NCBI GenBank assembly: GCA_031308135.1
Contig: JAHLJT010009355.1
Location: 10,491,177 to 10,555,176, forward strand
Reading direction: 5' to 3'
Source: Acheta domesticus
Taxonomy: Eukaryota > Arthropoda > Insecta > Orthoptera > Gryllidae
DNA: 64,000 nucleotides
This document shows, piece after piece, positions 9,531-22,516 of this stretch. The translations under genes were made by a program, and so were the position numbers. The stretch's first letter is position 1. The number at the start of each line of letters is the position of its first letter. The notes beneath the pieces are model-generated. The model had not been told where the DNA came from, made no database searches, and saw nothing but the letters and a program-made list of their open reading frames with translations.

Positions 9531-12500
9531 GAAATTGATGTTTTTTTAGTCTTCCCAGAATCTTCCCAATGTCATTTCATCAATCGTGTGATTTAAAATA
9601 TTATTCACATCTTGAAATCTTATTGAATGAATACGGTACATACCAACAGTTAATGAAACATGTTTCAATGTAAAATAAGATCTTTATATTGTAGACTGGC
9701 AAAAATTCCTCGCGTTGTGTGAAGTGAAAATAAAGTACCTTAAATAGAACAAATTTCATTAATGAATTACATTTACTTAATATTACATTCACAAATAAAA
9801 TTACATTATAAACATTTCTTCCGCAATGCATTCATCACGAAATGCCAGGGAGAGTAAAGCATTTAATATCGGCAAAATACCGCAGAAGAGGTCTTAATTT
9901 ACTTCTGAAGTCAGAAGCATAATGACAGGATAACCAACTTTGACACCAGTAAAGCGTTCGCACAGTAGTAAAGCGTTAGCGCCAGAAACGAATAAAGCAC
10001 TGTTGGTAGCTCTGCCAGCAGAATCGGCGTGAGCATTCTATTTACGAGTTAATTTATTAAATTATATAAAGTTTCATAAATACCTATTCTACTGTGATTG
10101 CTCTTACGTTGGTAAAGTTGGATCTTGTATATTATAGTGCTGCTGATGGAAATGTATTCTGCGAATGTATGAAACAATAATATTATTGACATACACAGGT
10201 GTTTTAAGAATGTAACGAACAAATACAAATCGCACAATAAGACAATGTAAAACCTAACAATTGACAGTATATAATTTAAGGAATTATTTTTTTGTTAATA
10301 TTTGAATAAATACTGCTCAATGCTTCAGTATCTATTTTGTGATTATGTACTCCGTTTCTTGCTTTTTTAATGTACAGAATTTCTTTAGTTATTCATTTTC
10401 AAGTGCATTTTATTGCTTAGTATGGAAATTTTTTGTAATTCAAAAATATGCTGGAAGTTATTTACATGTTTGGCTCCATGTTTGGTTCTTCATATAATTA
10501 TTATGTTGAGAAATACTGTACTTTAAAATTTGGTGTGGAAATTTAATGATTTTTTCAATATATATATTTAGAAATTTAACGTCTAGAATGCGTTCCAATG
10601 AAATTTTATTTTCTTGGCATGTAGTGTTCTGCTATATGTGATCTCTTGTCCTTGATCTCTTATTCTTGAACTAGGATAAAATTATTTAAGTACCATTTTA
10701 ACAATCCATTATTATGAGCACATTTTATGTTAGGGAGGATATTCCCCATAAATAATTATCTCGAGATATCAAAGGAAAATACTTTAAAATTAAAAAACTT
10801 TCTAATTCAAGTTTTCAGTCTCGTGAGACTATTTGGCCGAAGATACGTGTATTACAAGATTTAATGTCAAAGTTCATGTAAAAACTTTTATTTTGGTAAT
10901 TATTCTGATGATCTTGTGTTAATTTTACATAATTATTGGGTACCTTCTTTTCTAATCCCCTAGATTCATTTTGGGTCTCTCAGTTAAAATTCTCCCTTTT
11001 TTTCTTATTTCACTTACCTTTATGAGTTCTTTTGTGCAGAGGTATTTTTATGAGATTTTTACACAAGAACGGATGTAAGGCATTCCTATTACTCCCCTTT
11101 CTGATTTTTTTCAATATCTCGTGCAGATGGAGAAGGGAATTGTCGAGAGGACTTTCGTGTAAGCAATGTGATTGACAGTCAATCTAATTTCGAGCACGAA
11201 AAGTGATTTCATTTGATATATTTAATTTGCGAGGATTTTTTAAAGATCGCCAAAAATTGAGAAAACTTCCCTGGAAATAGAATTTTAATACACCTTGACG
11301 TGAATTGCATAATTAACATTTTTGATCATACTGGGAAACCCGTCTTAAGTGATCACTAAATATTCCGGCGAAAATTGTCAGTTTATAGAGGTGACTTCGT
11401 AATTAAGTTACTAGTTTACGGACAGCATATATTAACTCTATACCAGGTCTAATTGCTATAAAATATTTTCTCTTTCAAATGGATCAACTTTCTACACTCA
11501 AATTAACACAAACTAATCTATTCATGAATACAATTTTATTAACGTTTCACAAAAAACAAGGATGTTTGAGTTGCAAGTTTACCCCACTTTTTATCTAACG
11601 TTTGTTGAATTTAGACGACAATGTAATGCTTGATGGGGAAGTATAGTATAGAGGATGGATATGCATGACAGTCGCTGCATTTTTCGGAGAATGGCAATTC
11701 CCCGCCTTCAAAGAACACAAAGATTTATCATCATCTCCGTCTCTGTCATTTTCTGTCTCTTCGGATATCTTCGTCCCTACACAATCTTCCAATAGCCGAT
11801 TTCTCATTCACGATCAAAATTGTGAAATGCAGGTGTCTGCTCTCGACATCTTCCACTGCCCCTTTACCATGAGAAGTATTTCTGCAACCTGGTCTAACAT
11901 TTGACATTCTAGTTGCCTGCTAAGTGTGGCTGTGCCGTGGGCATAGTGCAGCGTGTGTCTAAGAGTTATGCATGATGTATTCTTTAACAGCATTTTAAGA
12001 CGATTTCATCCATGATACGGTTATACGAACATTTAGGGTTTTTATTAAATTGGTCGCATCTTCGGCATCACCTATCTGTGAAGCTAGCGATTTTTAATCT
12101 TCTTCCTATATTGCCGCTGAAATGTGTTGATTATGCTCTGATCCAGAGGTTGAAGGTGTGCGGTTGTGTAACGAGGAAGGAACAACAATTTGATATTATT
12201 AAGTTGGATTTCAGGAAGACAGTTTGCTTCGGCCTAAAGAATCATCAGGCGTAGGAGTTGGCAACCATTAGATTCGGCATGCTCCTCGGGTTGATCACCC
12301 GGCGAATAGAACGCATTGTTATTTCATAATGAGCAACAAATAAAATCCTCAAATTTCTGTGAAGCAAAAAGTCTTCTTGATACTCTTCATAATATTTTAT
12401 ACTCCAGTGACTTTCAAGAAAAAATATGAACATTGTGTAAATTATTAAAAGTGTATGACGATTTATAATTATGTCATTTGTAAATTATTGTTTCACTCTT

Positions 12501-12545
12501 GATTAAATTGTATTTTCACTATGTTATCCAATCCTGTATTAAATA
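9531..12545. other. AT-rich, intron-like or intergenic
   Basis: There are no ORFs above about 80 codons. An acidic minus-strand ORF at 11595-11807 (EETENDRDGDDDKS) is the only segment with coding-like composition, and it has no recognisable family. No repeats with clear ends were found. Confidence 0.4.
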
Positions 12546-12615
12546 GAGTATAACATTATTTGCAGTCGCTAATAACCTTGTCGTTGATGCGACTTTAATT
12601 AAAACAAATTAAAAA
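12546..12615 (+). repeat. SINE family B, 3' tail fragment
   Basis: GCAGTCGCTAATAACCT, GTTGATGCGACTTTAATT and an A-rich end match the tail of the copy at 8543-8777. The tRNA-like head is absent. Confidence 0.65.
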
Positions 12616-13430
12616 AAAGAAAGTCTTCCCCCTGAGAAACATGCGACTCTAGGCTCTCTGTTCTTAGTAATCTGATTATACGTCACGTCGCGACAAGATA
12701 CTTAATGAGGAATAATTTCTACTACTCTTCCGCTTCTTGTTCTCTGCGTTTTTAAAACTGCTAGGCGTAACCGTTTTCTGGTTAACTTATGAAACGTACA
12801 TGGTTGTCTTTCTTAGCTGATTTTTACCACTTAAAAGAGTGAATATTTGCAAGTCTTGTAAAAAATTGTATTGCTTTCAGGAAAACAATTGCCCTTGTTG
12901 AAGAGTACTGCTTAATAGAAGTGGCCGTTTGAACAGGTTTCACTGAGTAACGTTAATTGTTTACTGCTGGAATGTTTTGATGTGTAGTTTAACGGAAATG
13001 AGAGATGTTTGATTTAATCTAACACTATTCTTTAAAAATACATACGTGAAGTTTCAGAAGATTCATTTCATGAATCCTTAATGTTATGAAAATACATACG
13101 TTTACAATATTTATGCACTATTTACTCTTTAAAATACTTGCAATCAACAATTTAGTGTTATTCTTATCGAAAGATATTTGTATTTTGGCCACCACTCTAA
13201 GTAGTAATGTGTTTCTCAAATTTGACTACATTCTTCTTTACAAGCAATCTTCACAAAAAACCGGTTGAATACCATATTCCGTAAGTAATTAATTTAAACT
13301 ATCACATGCTTAATAATCTTATATATTCGTTAGATATTATGCAATGCCATTTGAGATCTGAGTGCTCAAAATATTATCAGTCGCCTGTGTACTCTGTTCA
13401 AGTTTGCAGCGACTGATCCTTCCATCTCAG
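12616..13430. other. AT-rich, nothing recognised
   Basis: No ORF over 60 codons and no repeat boundary seen. Confidence 0.4.
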
Positions 13431-13912
13431 AACTGCGTCGGTGTGTGCCTGGAAGTCACGTGACTTCCCTCCATTACGCCTCCTCCTCCTTCTCCTCCTC
13501 TTCTTAATATTTACGAGCCCCCTCCGCCTCTACTGCCTTCTCCTCCTCGCCCTCCACCTCTTTCCTCTTTCCGCTCCTTCTCCTGATTCTCCGTCACCTC
13601 CGCGCCCTCTGCCGGGGGGCGTATGGCCGCGAGGCTCTTCGCCAAACTTCAGGGGCCGCACGACGGGAATTGACTGGCGTTTGCAGAGTCGCGATTCCGA
13701 CTTCCAAAGAACAACAGAAGCCACTGAGGCCCGCCCGCCGGGGCCGGAGTTCGCACTGCCGCCGCCAGGGCGTGCTAATGAATCGGGCCGGCGCGCCGCG
13801 ACGGGTCGCTCGTGGGCCCTGAGGGACGGCGTCGCGCCGCTCAGTTGCCCGGACGCCAGAGGGCGCCGCGAGCGTTTAAAAAAAAGAGCTTTTAAACGGC
13901 GGAGGAGAAAGT
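13431..13912. promoter_or_regulatory. CpG- and CT-rich island
   Basis: A CTCCTC-type pyrimidine tract (13480-13600) is followed by CpG-dense DNA ending abruptly in AT-rich sequence. The 157-codon ORF through it is Pro/Arg/Leu-rich and compositional. Possible promoter-type island, without a linked gene. Confidence 0.35.
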
Positions 13913-16853
13913 AAAATAACTGTCAATGTTGAACATTAAATACATTCGAGGCTTCTACTTGTGAATTAATTTTCACTGAACGAAAAGTTTTTATGTGTGT
14001 ATGCTCATTAAAAAATAAAGCTAATCATGATGTGAATAAAAACTGTAAAAATTCATAATACAAATTTATAACGCTATTGTTAACTGAATCTTCGTAATTT
14101 AGTATTTTATTTTGATAGATGATGTATTTCTTCAGAAACCGCATTTAAGTTCGTTGCCCAAAAAAGAGAACACTTCTTGTTGAAAAGGATATGTTAAGAT
14201 CTGTTTACGGTTGACCGCTTAGTGAAGACTCAGTGGAGAGACCAGAGAGAGGGAAACATACAGAAGATGGAAGTATATGTTTAAAACATAATATTAATGA
14301 AATTATCATGTTATGGCAATAATAATGATTTCAAAAACACTGTCAGATTTCTATTTTTTTCATTAGGCGCCAAGTAAAACCTCAAAAGCTATAACTTTCT
14401 CCAACAGACTTGAAATTATGTCTAGTTTTGTCCCTTTCATTTGCTTTCTTTGCCTTGAAAGTCATTTTCCCCTGGCACGGGAACCCATTTTACGCTTTAG
14501 TATTTTATGAGTAACACTTTCATTGCCTTAGAATTAATGTTTTTGAATCTCATCAGTGCTGGTTTCAGAACATTAAATAACTAAAAGTTTGAATATTTAA
14601 AAAAAACTTGTTTGTCATGTTTTCTCGTTGCTTTTGACACGTGTAATTGAATATTTTCTTGTTAAGAAGGCTGTAAACTATCAAAAGCATGTATAATCGA
14701 CAAAATTGTTAAGTTACACGCAGATCATTTAAGATCTTATAGATCTCATTTCAGTCTTCCATTTCAGTTGAGAAAAATACCTCTACTCCATGAAATATTC
14801 TCCTTTCCCTTTCTTTAAATTTTGCATATAATATATATTAAACAAAGTTGCTACTACTGTGTGTTTTCCATATTGAATCATTAAAATCATCTACTTTGTA
14901 TGCCCGTTCTAAAATACAAAAACAAAATTTCCTCAGTAGTATATAAGTTACATTCAAAAGAAAGAGAAAACAATCTAACTGCAATCATTTTCAAGAGTAA
15001 TAATGTTATGGCTTAAGTCCCAAACTGCTAATTCCCGTATTAGCCGGCTAACCTTCACATCATCCAAAATAGGTTCTTAGTAGGAACAACGCCGAAGGGT
15101 AGTTCTGACTTTAACTGAATGTAGTTGACATTAGCAGAATATGGTTGGGGTAGGTGATGTACGTTATGGTGACGAGGAATAGCAAGTACGAGATGAACAG
15201 AGATCAGACTGTGGATATTTTATGACTACTAAGAGACAAGTTGGGTAGTTTCGAGTTACCCTTCGTCAGTCATAAATTTCTGCCTACATGATACTACCTA
15301 ACCTAACCTCACTATATCCTCAGTTGATACTTCGCTACGTGTTTCCAAGTTCGCGATGAAGATCCGCCTTTCAGATTTGCCGATTTACGTAAAACAACCT
15401 TGAGTGAGTGCGACGTATTATTTTCAACGATTTCTTTCTCCAAAATACATCTTACGAATTCAAAAATACCTCACACTCTGACAAATGCATTATCCCACGG
15501 CCTGAGACTAATTTCGAAATTAGCTGGATACAGTTCGAAACAATCCGTTCATCATCATTCATCCAGCTTTATTCATACCGACTGGCAAATTAACCGGGTT
15601 GCTCTAGTATTAGTCATATTTCGGATATTATCCGTAACATATTCATTAAGTAAAAGATTGGAAATGCACTAGCGTTGTTTTTGATACTACCATACGTACA
15701 TTATTTGCATAATTTTTGCGACAGTAATGAGATTACAATGTTAAATTTCCATTCAGTGAAGTTGGTGATTCACTTCAACTTTATGCAGTTAGACCGTGGG
15801 ATTGACGAGTAGAGCTCTTAAAGCTTAGAAAGACTACGTTACAACAGTAGAGCCATCAAAGCTCCGTGACTCGTTCACTATTTAGAGTTTCAGTGGCTCA
15901 TAAAAGCTATATATATCCTGCTTGACGTGGCAGTGCAACGATGTTCAAAGCACGCTCATAAAAGCACGAGGTTGTTGCAGGACTGAGGAAATGCGGTAAG
16001 ATCTTCAACATACTAAGGTGCGCGCAAGCACTTTTTGTTTCGTGCGACGTAAGGACATTGGTATCGCAGTGTCCCATCCGCGTGGTTATTTCAAGTTCTG
16101 AACAAAGCTTCTCCTTTACGTTACGCACAGAGATATTCGTATTGGCGGTCATGTTATCATCTCGCTCACGTGAATACACACACACACACACACACACACA
16201 CATTTGCTTCAAACTGAAACTTTATATTACGTAATTATTAAATAATAAAATAACGATTTGAATTTAAAATAAAAAGTAATGACCCATGACAGATCATGAA
16301 AACTTCTGATTTAAAAAAAAAGTAAGTGTTGAAATCACATCAATATCCAACTTTTGACGAAATACGTTATGTTGAAAAATAATTTTGACACATAAGACCT
16401 TTTTAATTTATAAAGTGAAATTCCAAGCAGAAAAAATTTATCATCGATCTGACAAAAAGTAGTTTTTTTAAATAGAGAAATGATCAGTCCAAGGTAAACT
16501 ACACAATAAACATCTAAAACAATATACAATGAAAATTAAACATCTCAGAAGTTTGAACTAAATGCTACTTTGGACCCAAAAATATTGATAACAATTAGAA
16601 CTTAGAAAAACAAAACTTATGTGGGCGGTGCTGTTGTAGATTCGGTGGGAACGAGATAAAATTCCGAGAATGTTCCATACTTTTCTTGAAAAACATGAAA
16701 ACATTTCAACGGTTGTAAACAACAGTTATATCAGTAAGAACATTTCATTATATTATGTCTTGGTTTTTGCTTTAGATACAGTTACATAGATTATTGAACA
16801 TGTGTTTGATATATTTTTCCTGGATGTAAAATGAAATTTTGTATGTTATAATA
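13913..16853. other. AT-rich, no gene seen
   Basis: Long AT-rich stretch with scattered unremarkable ORFs. The (AC)n microsatellite inside is listed separately. Confidence 0.4.
16176..16202. repeat. (AC)n microsatellite
   Basis: Uninterrupted AC run of about 13 units. Confidence 0.95.
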
Positions 16854-16935
16854 CAGTAAAATTTAAGCCGAAATTATTCGGGACCAAAAGAAATTCGATT
16901 TAAGGAGGTTTCCATTTTAATCGGCGTTAACTGTG
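16854..16935 (+). mobile_element. possible pogo/Tc1-type transposon end
   Basis: TA then CAGTAAAATTTAAGCCGAAA, TTCGGGACCAAAAGAAATTC and GATTTAAGGAGGTTTCC resemble the left end of pogo-like elements, with subterminal repeats of the terminal motif. No matching right end was found downstream, so it is a fragment if real. Confidence 0.35.
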
Positions 16936-18335
16936 ATATTGATCTTTCCGCACCTAGAATTATCATTATTATTGTATAATTGCATTATGATTAAAATACA
17001 TGCACTTATTAACAAATTTACAAAGAAAATCACCAATTATTAAATAATAATGAAATAGTCTTACACTCTGAATATAAAAGTAAGAACAATCATCTCAATT
17101 CGTGCAGTGTAGTTGTTTTCAACATTTATGCAATGTTTTCTGTTATTTAATTTTTCCATTTACTAACATATTTTCAGTTATATTCTTTAATGTTGAAAAA
17201 CTCTGTAGTACTTCGTGATTATCAACAGAAAAAGCAATTTTTTGTAGATGTTGAACAAATTACAGGTGTTCAGAAAAGGTTCGCACAGAAACAATTGTTT
17301 CACTCACCAAATTTACTTAATTAATTGAATAACTCGTCTTTGGCTGAGAATTCCATTTCTAAAGGGTCGGCAAAAAGGTGCAAAGAGCCATACCCGCAGA
17401 CCTTCTCACAGTCAGAATGTCCGAAGAGTGTGAATTCCCCTACGCCAGCGGTCGACAAACCTGCGCCTTAGAGCACAGACTTCGCCGGGGGCAACGCAGG
17501 ATTGTCTTCGCTTTCCGACCTTCTCGGTTGCTGACAGGGGCAGTGAGTGCAAGCGATGCAACACGACGCCTTGAGTTTATACATTGAGGAGCGCGTCCCA
17601 AGTTGAACGCTTGCCGGGTGTTTCATCTAGAGCTGATCTTCGAGTGGAGTGTTACGGAGAAACAGTACAGCCCAAACCCATATCCTTACCTGTGCTGCTG
17701 CACGACATCCCTTATCATAGGAACAGAGAATTTTAATATGACGTGCAGATGCATTCATTTAAGAGTATTTCACACGACAGTTAAGCGCCTTTATTCACAG
17801 GTATTACCTTTTCTAATATCTATTTTGCTCGTGCAGAACATGCAAAACCGTTCCGTTTCTGCGTTGAACATATTCCGCTTTACGCTGTTTAAAATGCCAT
17901 TTAATTTCACGGGTCGGAGACATTTTTTAATAAGGCAGGTTTCCGGAATGTCCACAGTCCGGATTGGATAGATATTACTGTACATAGAGAAGTATAATAA
18001 CTGAAAATTGAAACAAAAAAGAAAACTAACTCTCCAACTTTCTATGCTCCGTCTCCTTTTTTAAAAAATTGTTTATTTATAGTCCCATAAACTGCGAGCT
18101 TATTAGCGACTATTCTGTAAGTTTACAATAAGGTACATACTGTAAGTTTTCATAGCGTCAGTTCTGGAAGTTAACATAGCATGGTTATATTTTTTTTACA
18201 ATTATACATTTTTGTTCAGTAAATAGTTAGACATTACAGTTTATATTACACCAGTGGTTGGTAATATTTTACCACGTTGTGATAAAATATTTTCCTTGTT
18301 TGTTCGCAATATCCAACATATTTTACGTCCTTAGC
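16936..18335. other. no gene recognised
   Basis: AT-rich except 17370-17660, which is more complex. It contains CAGCGGTCGACAAACCTGCG (17438), reminiscent of hAT ends, but no partner terminus was found. ORFs of 69 and 122 codons have no recognisable motif. Confidence 0.35.
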
Positions 18336-18930
18336 CATAAGCACGTGAAAGCTCAAGGGTCTGAATGAAATGAAGTGAATAAATAAGAAAGCAAGCGCGT
18401 GAAGGCTCAAGGAACTGAATGAAATGAAGTGAATAAAGAAGAAAGAAAGCACGTGAAGGCTCAAGGGACTGAATGAAATGAAGTGAATAAATTAGAAAGA
18501 AAGCACATGAAGGGTCAAGGGACTGAATGGAATGAAGTGAATAAATAAGAAAGCAAGCAAGAGAAGGCTTAAGGGACTGAATGGAATGAAGTGAATAAGT
18601 AAGAAAGAAAGCATGAGAAGGCTCAAGGGACTGAATGAAATGAAGTGAATAAATTAGAAAGAAAGCACGTGAAGGCTCAAGGGACTGAATGGAATGAAGT
18701 GAATAAATAAGAAAGCAAGCAAGAGAAGGCTCAAGGGACTGAAAGAAATGAAGTGAATAAAGAAGAAAGAAAGCACGTGAAGGCTGAAGGGACTGAATGA
18801 AATGAAGTGAATAAATTAGAAAGAAAGAACATGAAGGGTCAAGGGACTGAATGAAATGAAGTGAAGAAATCAAAAAGAAAGCACGTGAAGGCTCAAGGGA
18901 CTGAATGAAATGAAGACAATAAATAAGAAC
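18336..18930. repeat. 54-bp tandem repeat, about 11 copies
   Basis: The unit contains GCACGTGAAGGCTCAAGGGA, CTGAATGAAATGAAGTGAAT and AAATTAGAAAGAAA. Because 54 is a multiple of 3, the minus strand stays open for 180 codons (18873-18331) as an 18-residue repeat of the type SLEPSRAFFLIYSLHFIQ. Substitutions in that frame include non-conservative changes and show no sign of constraint. It is most likely a minisatellite with an incidental ORF. Confidence 0.9.
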
Positions 18931-18939
18931 AAAAACGAA

Positions 18940-19226
18940 GCTTGTGGGCTAGGTGCAAACAGCGAAGCACATCCGCTCCCCCTCGCGCGTTAATGAATGG
19001 CGCGGCCACCCCTCGGGGCGGATCGCTGACGTCACATCCGGTCGCCAGGGGCGATCGGGCGGGCGGGCGCCGTGGGAGGGGCGATGGGGGTCGCCGGGGG
19101 GGGGGAGGGCGGTCAGCACTTCTCCAAGGCGCGGCTCGCGGCGCGTCCAAATATTTGCTCTGCGCTGTATGCAGACAGCCGGCGGCGCCGCGCCACGCCG
19201 ACACTGCTGCACACACCGCGCCGCCG
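18940..19226. promoter_or_regulatory. CpG island
   Basis: CpG-dense segment (GGGCGGGCGGGCGCC, GGCGGCGCCGCGCC). Five overlapping ORFs of 73-130 codons on both strands are compositional. No linked exon. Confidence 0.35.
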
Positions 19227-19450
19227 TGCACAGTGGTCTGATTTCTTAAAACGGATTGTTTCGCGAGGGTTGGGGCAGAAGTCATGGAAACTATTTTTTT
19301 CTGAAAGAAATGTTATCGGATCGCAAAATTTCATTTATATCTTGAAAGAAACGCTGTAGTAATGTGTGTTTACATCAACAGATAACTCTGCAAGTGTCTC
19401 TATGAGCACAGAGAGCAACGTGAAATCAGTTGTCCGTCTGTGAAATCAGT
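19227..19450 (+). repeat. 224-bp duplicated segment holding a mariner-like 5' end
   Basis: It begins TGCACAGTGGTCTGATTTCT and includes the mariner-like left end (GGGTTGGGGCAGAAGTCATG). At 19451 the same starting sequence restarts and is then interrupted by the TTAA-flanked element. After that element, the duplicate continues at 22497 with TTAAAACGGATTG and the same mariner end. It is therefore a tandem segmental duplication that predates the piggyBac-like insertion. Confidence 0.75.
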
Positions 19451-19473
19451 TGCACAGTGGTCTGATTTCTTAA

Positions 19474-22400
19474 AACGGGAGTGCTCGCAGTAGGTGGACT
19501 CACGCCAGTGCCCGCAATGTATCTCTCAGATATAGCTGCAACTTTTTGTGAAGGCGAATGATCTGAAGGTCCATTTACTGAAATACATATTATATACAGG
19601 TAGACTCACGCCAGTGCCCGCAATGTATCTCTCAGATACAGCTGCAACTTTTTGTGAAGGCGAATGATCTGAAGGTCCATTTACTGAAATACATATTATA
19701 TATAGGTAGACTCACGCCAGTGCCCGCTATGTATCTCTCAGATACAGCTGCAACGTTTTGTGAAGGCGAATGATCTGAAGGTCCATTTACTGAAATACAT
19801 ATTATATATAGGTAGACTCACGCCAGTGCCCGCTATGTATCTCTCAGATATAGCTGCAACGTTTTGTGAAGGCGAATGATCTGAAGGTCCATTTACTGAA
19901 ATACATATTATATATAGGTAGACTCACGCCAGTGCCCGCTATGTATCTCTCAGATATAGCTGCAACGTTTTGTGAAGGCGAATGATCTGAAGGTCCATTT
20001 ACTGAAATACATATTATATATAGGTAGACTCACGCCAGTGCCCGCTATGTATCTCTCAGATATAGCTGCAACGTTTTGTGAAGGCGAATGATCTGAAGGT
20101 CCATTTACTGAAATACATATTATATATAGGTAGACTCACGCCAGTGCCCGCTATGTATCTCTCAGATATAGCTGCAACGTTTTGTGAAGGCGAATGATCT
20201 GAAGGTCCATTTACTGAAATACATATTATATATAGGTAGACTCACGCCAGTGCCCGCTATGTATCTCTAAGATATAGCTGCAACGTTTTGTGAAGGCGAA
20301 TGATCTGAAGGTCCATTTACTGAAATACATATTATATATAGGTAGACTCACGCCAGTGCCCGCTATGTATCTCTCAGATATAGCTGCAACGTTTTGTGAA
20401 GGCGAATGATCTGAAGGTCCATTTACTGAAATACATATTATATATAGGTAGACTCACGCCAGTGCCCGCTATGTATCTCTCAGATATAGCTGCAACGTTT
20501 TGTGAAGGCGAATGATCTGAAGGTCCATTTACTGAAATACATATTATATATAGGTAGACTCACGCCAGTGCCCGCTATGTATCTCTCAGATTTAGCTGCA
20601 ACGTTTTGTGAAGGCGAATGATCTGAAGGTCCATTTACTGAAATACATATTATATATAGGTAGACTCACGCCAGTGCCCGCTATGTATCTCTCAGATACA
20701 GCTGCAACGTTTTGTGAAGGCGAATGATCTGAAGGTCCATTTACTGAAATACATATTATATATAGGTAGACTCACGCCAGTGCCCGCTATGTATCTCTCA
20801 GATATAGCTGCAACGTTTTGTGAAGGCGAATGATCTGAAGGTCCATTTACTGAAATACATATTATATATAGGTAGACTCACGCCAGTGCCCGCTATGTAT
20901 CTCTCAGATATAGCTGCAACGTTTTGTGAAGGCGAATGATCTGAAGGTCCATTTACTGAAATACATATTATATATAGGTAGACTCACGCCAGTGCCCGCT
21001 ATGTATCTCTCAGATATAGCTGCAACGTTTTGTGAAGGCGAATGATCTGAAGGTCCATTTACTGAAATACATATTATATATAGGTAGACTCACGCCAGTG
21101 CCCGCTATGTATCTCTCAGATATAGCTGCAACGTTTTGTGAAGGCGAATGATCTGAAGGTCCATTTACTGAAATACATATTATATATAGGTAGACTCACG
21201 CCAGTGCCCGCTATGTATCTCTCAGATATAGCTGCAACGTTTTGTGAAGGCGAATGATCTGAAGGTCCATTTACTGAAATACATATTATATATAGGTAGA
21301 CTCACGCCAGTGCCCGCAATGTATCTCTCAGATATAGCTGCAACGTTTTGTGAAGGCGAATGATCTGAAGGTCCATTTACTGAAATACATATTATATATA
21401 GGTAGACTCACGCCAGTGCCCGCTATGTATCTCTCAGATATAGCTGCAACGTTTTGTGAAGGCGAATGATCTGAAGGTCCATTTACTGAAATACATATTA
21501 TATATAGGTAGACTCACGCCAGTGCCCGCTATGTATCTCTCAGATATAGCTGCAACGTTTTGTGAATTCGAATGATCTGAAGGTCCATTTACTGAAATAC
21601 ATATTATATATAGGTAGACTCACGCCAGTGCCCGCTATGTATCTCTCAGATATAGCTGCAACGTTTTGTGAAGGCGAATGATCTGAAGGTCCATTTACTG
21701 AAATACATATTATATATAGGTAGACTCACGCCAGTGCCCGCTATGTATCTCTCAGATATAGCTGCAACGTTTTGTGAAGGCGAATGATCTGAAGGTCCAT
21801 TTACTGAATTACATATTATATATAGGTAGACTCACGCCAGTGCCCGCTATGTATCTCTCAGATATAGCTGCAACGTTTTGTGAAGGCGAATGATCTGAAG
21901 GTCCATTTACTGAAATACATATTATATATAGGTAGACTCACGCCAGTGCCCGCAATGTATCTCTCAGATATAGCTGCAACGTTTTGTGAAGGCGAATGAT
22001 CTGAAGGTCCATTTTCCTGAAATGTACATATTATATATAGGTAGACTCACGCCAGTGCCCGCAATGTATCTCTCAGATATAGCTGCAACTTTTTGTGAAG
22101 GCGAATGATCTGAAGGTCCATTTACTGAAAGACATATTTTATTCAGTTTGTACATGCTCCCCCAATCCAATTGTTAATGAATCTTAACTTCAGAATTCTT
22201 GTCTGGACACTTATGGAGAGATATGCTGTGATATACCTCTCAGGACAGGAGATAACTTTGCACTGGCGTCATTGCACCCAACGTGTGAGATATCGCGCAG
22301 CGCAGCGATCACGTTTCAACATCCTCAAGGGAAATTATTCAGCGAAAGGATAAAAATAAATGGCCAGGCGATCTCAGAAAAGTACAATGAAGGAATACAT

Positions 22401-22496
22401 GAAATATCAGACGACTAATGCATCGCAATAATTCAGAAACTAATATAAAATTGCCGTGGCTGGGGATCGCATAGATCTATTGCGAGCACTCCCGTG
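19474..22496. mobile_element. piggyBac-like non-autonomous element (3.0 kb) carrying a satellite array
   Basis: TTAA lies at 19470-19473 and 22497-22500. The inner ends are AACGGGAGTGCTCGCA and, complemented, CACGGGAGTGCTCGCA, which agree at 15 of 16 positions. The uninterrupted paralogous site at 19238-19260 reads TTCTTAAAACGGATTG, matching the empty site with one TTAA. TTAA target duplication and short TIRs are the piggyBac signature. No transposase is encoded: the interior is 25 copies of a 106-bp repeat plus about 350 bp of unique sequence on the right. Confidence 0.82.
19493..22143. repeat. 106-bp satellite, 25 copies
   Basis: The period is 106 bp throughout (unit starts at 19493, 19599, 19705, 19811 and so on to 22040). 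Units begin GGTRGACTCACGCCAGTGCC and contain ATGTATCTCTCAGATATAGC, GTGAAGGCGAATGATCTGAA and ACATATTATATATA. Interior copies read CGCTATG and CAACGTTTTG. The first two and the last read CGCAATG and CAACTTTTTG. A 3-bp expansion occurs in the penultimate copy (near 22015). It is not a CRISPR array, since there are no variable spacers. Confidence 0.97.
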
Positions 22497-22516
22497 TTAA
22501 AACGGATTGTTTTACA

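Noticed and set aside
11595..11807. Acidic 70-codon minus ORF as an exon
   Set aside because: No clear splice sites or recognisable domain. Composition alone is insufficient.
15296..15310. Insect telomere-type CCTAACCTAACC
   Set aside because: Only two to three units. Too short to be a telomeric array.
17438..17470. hAT-like end CAGCGGTCGACAAACC
   Set aside because: No partner terminus or target duplication found.
19493..22143. CRISPR-like regular repeat array
   Set aside because: Whole 106-bp units are repeated with no unique spacers, and the context is eukaryotic transposon DNA.
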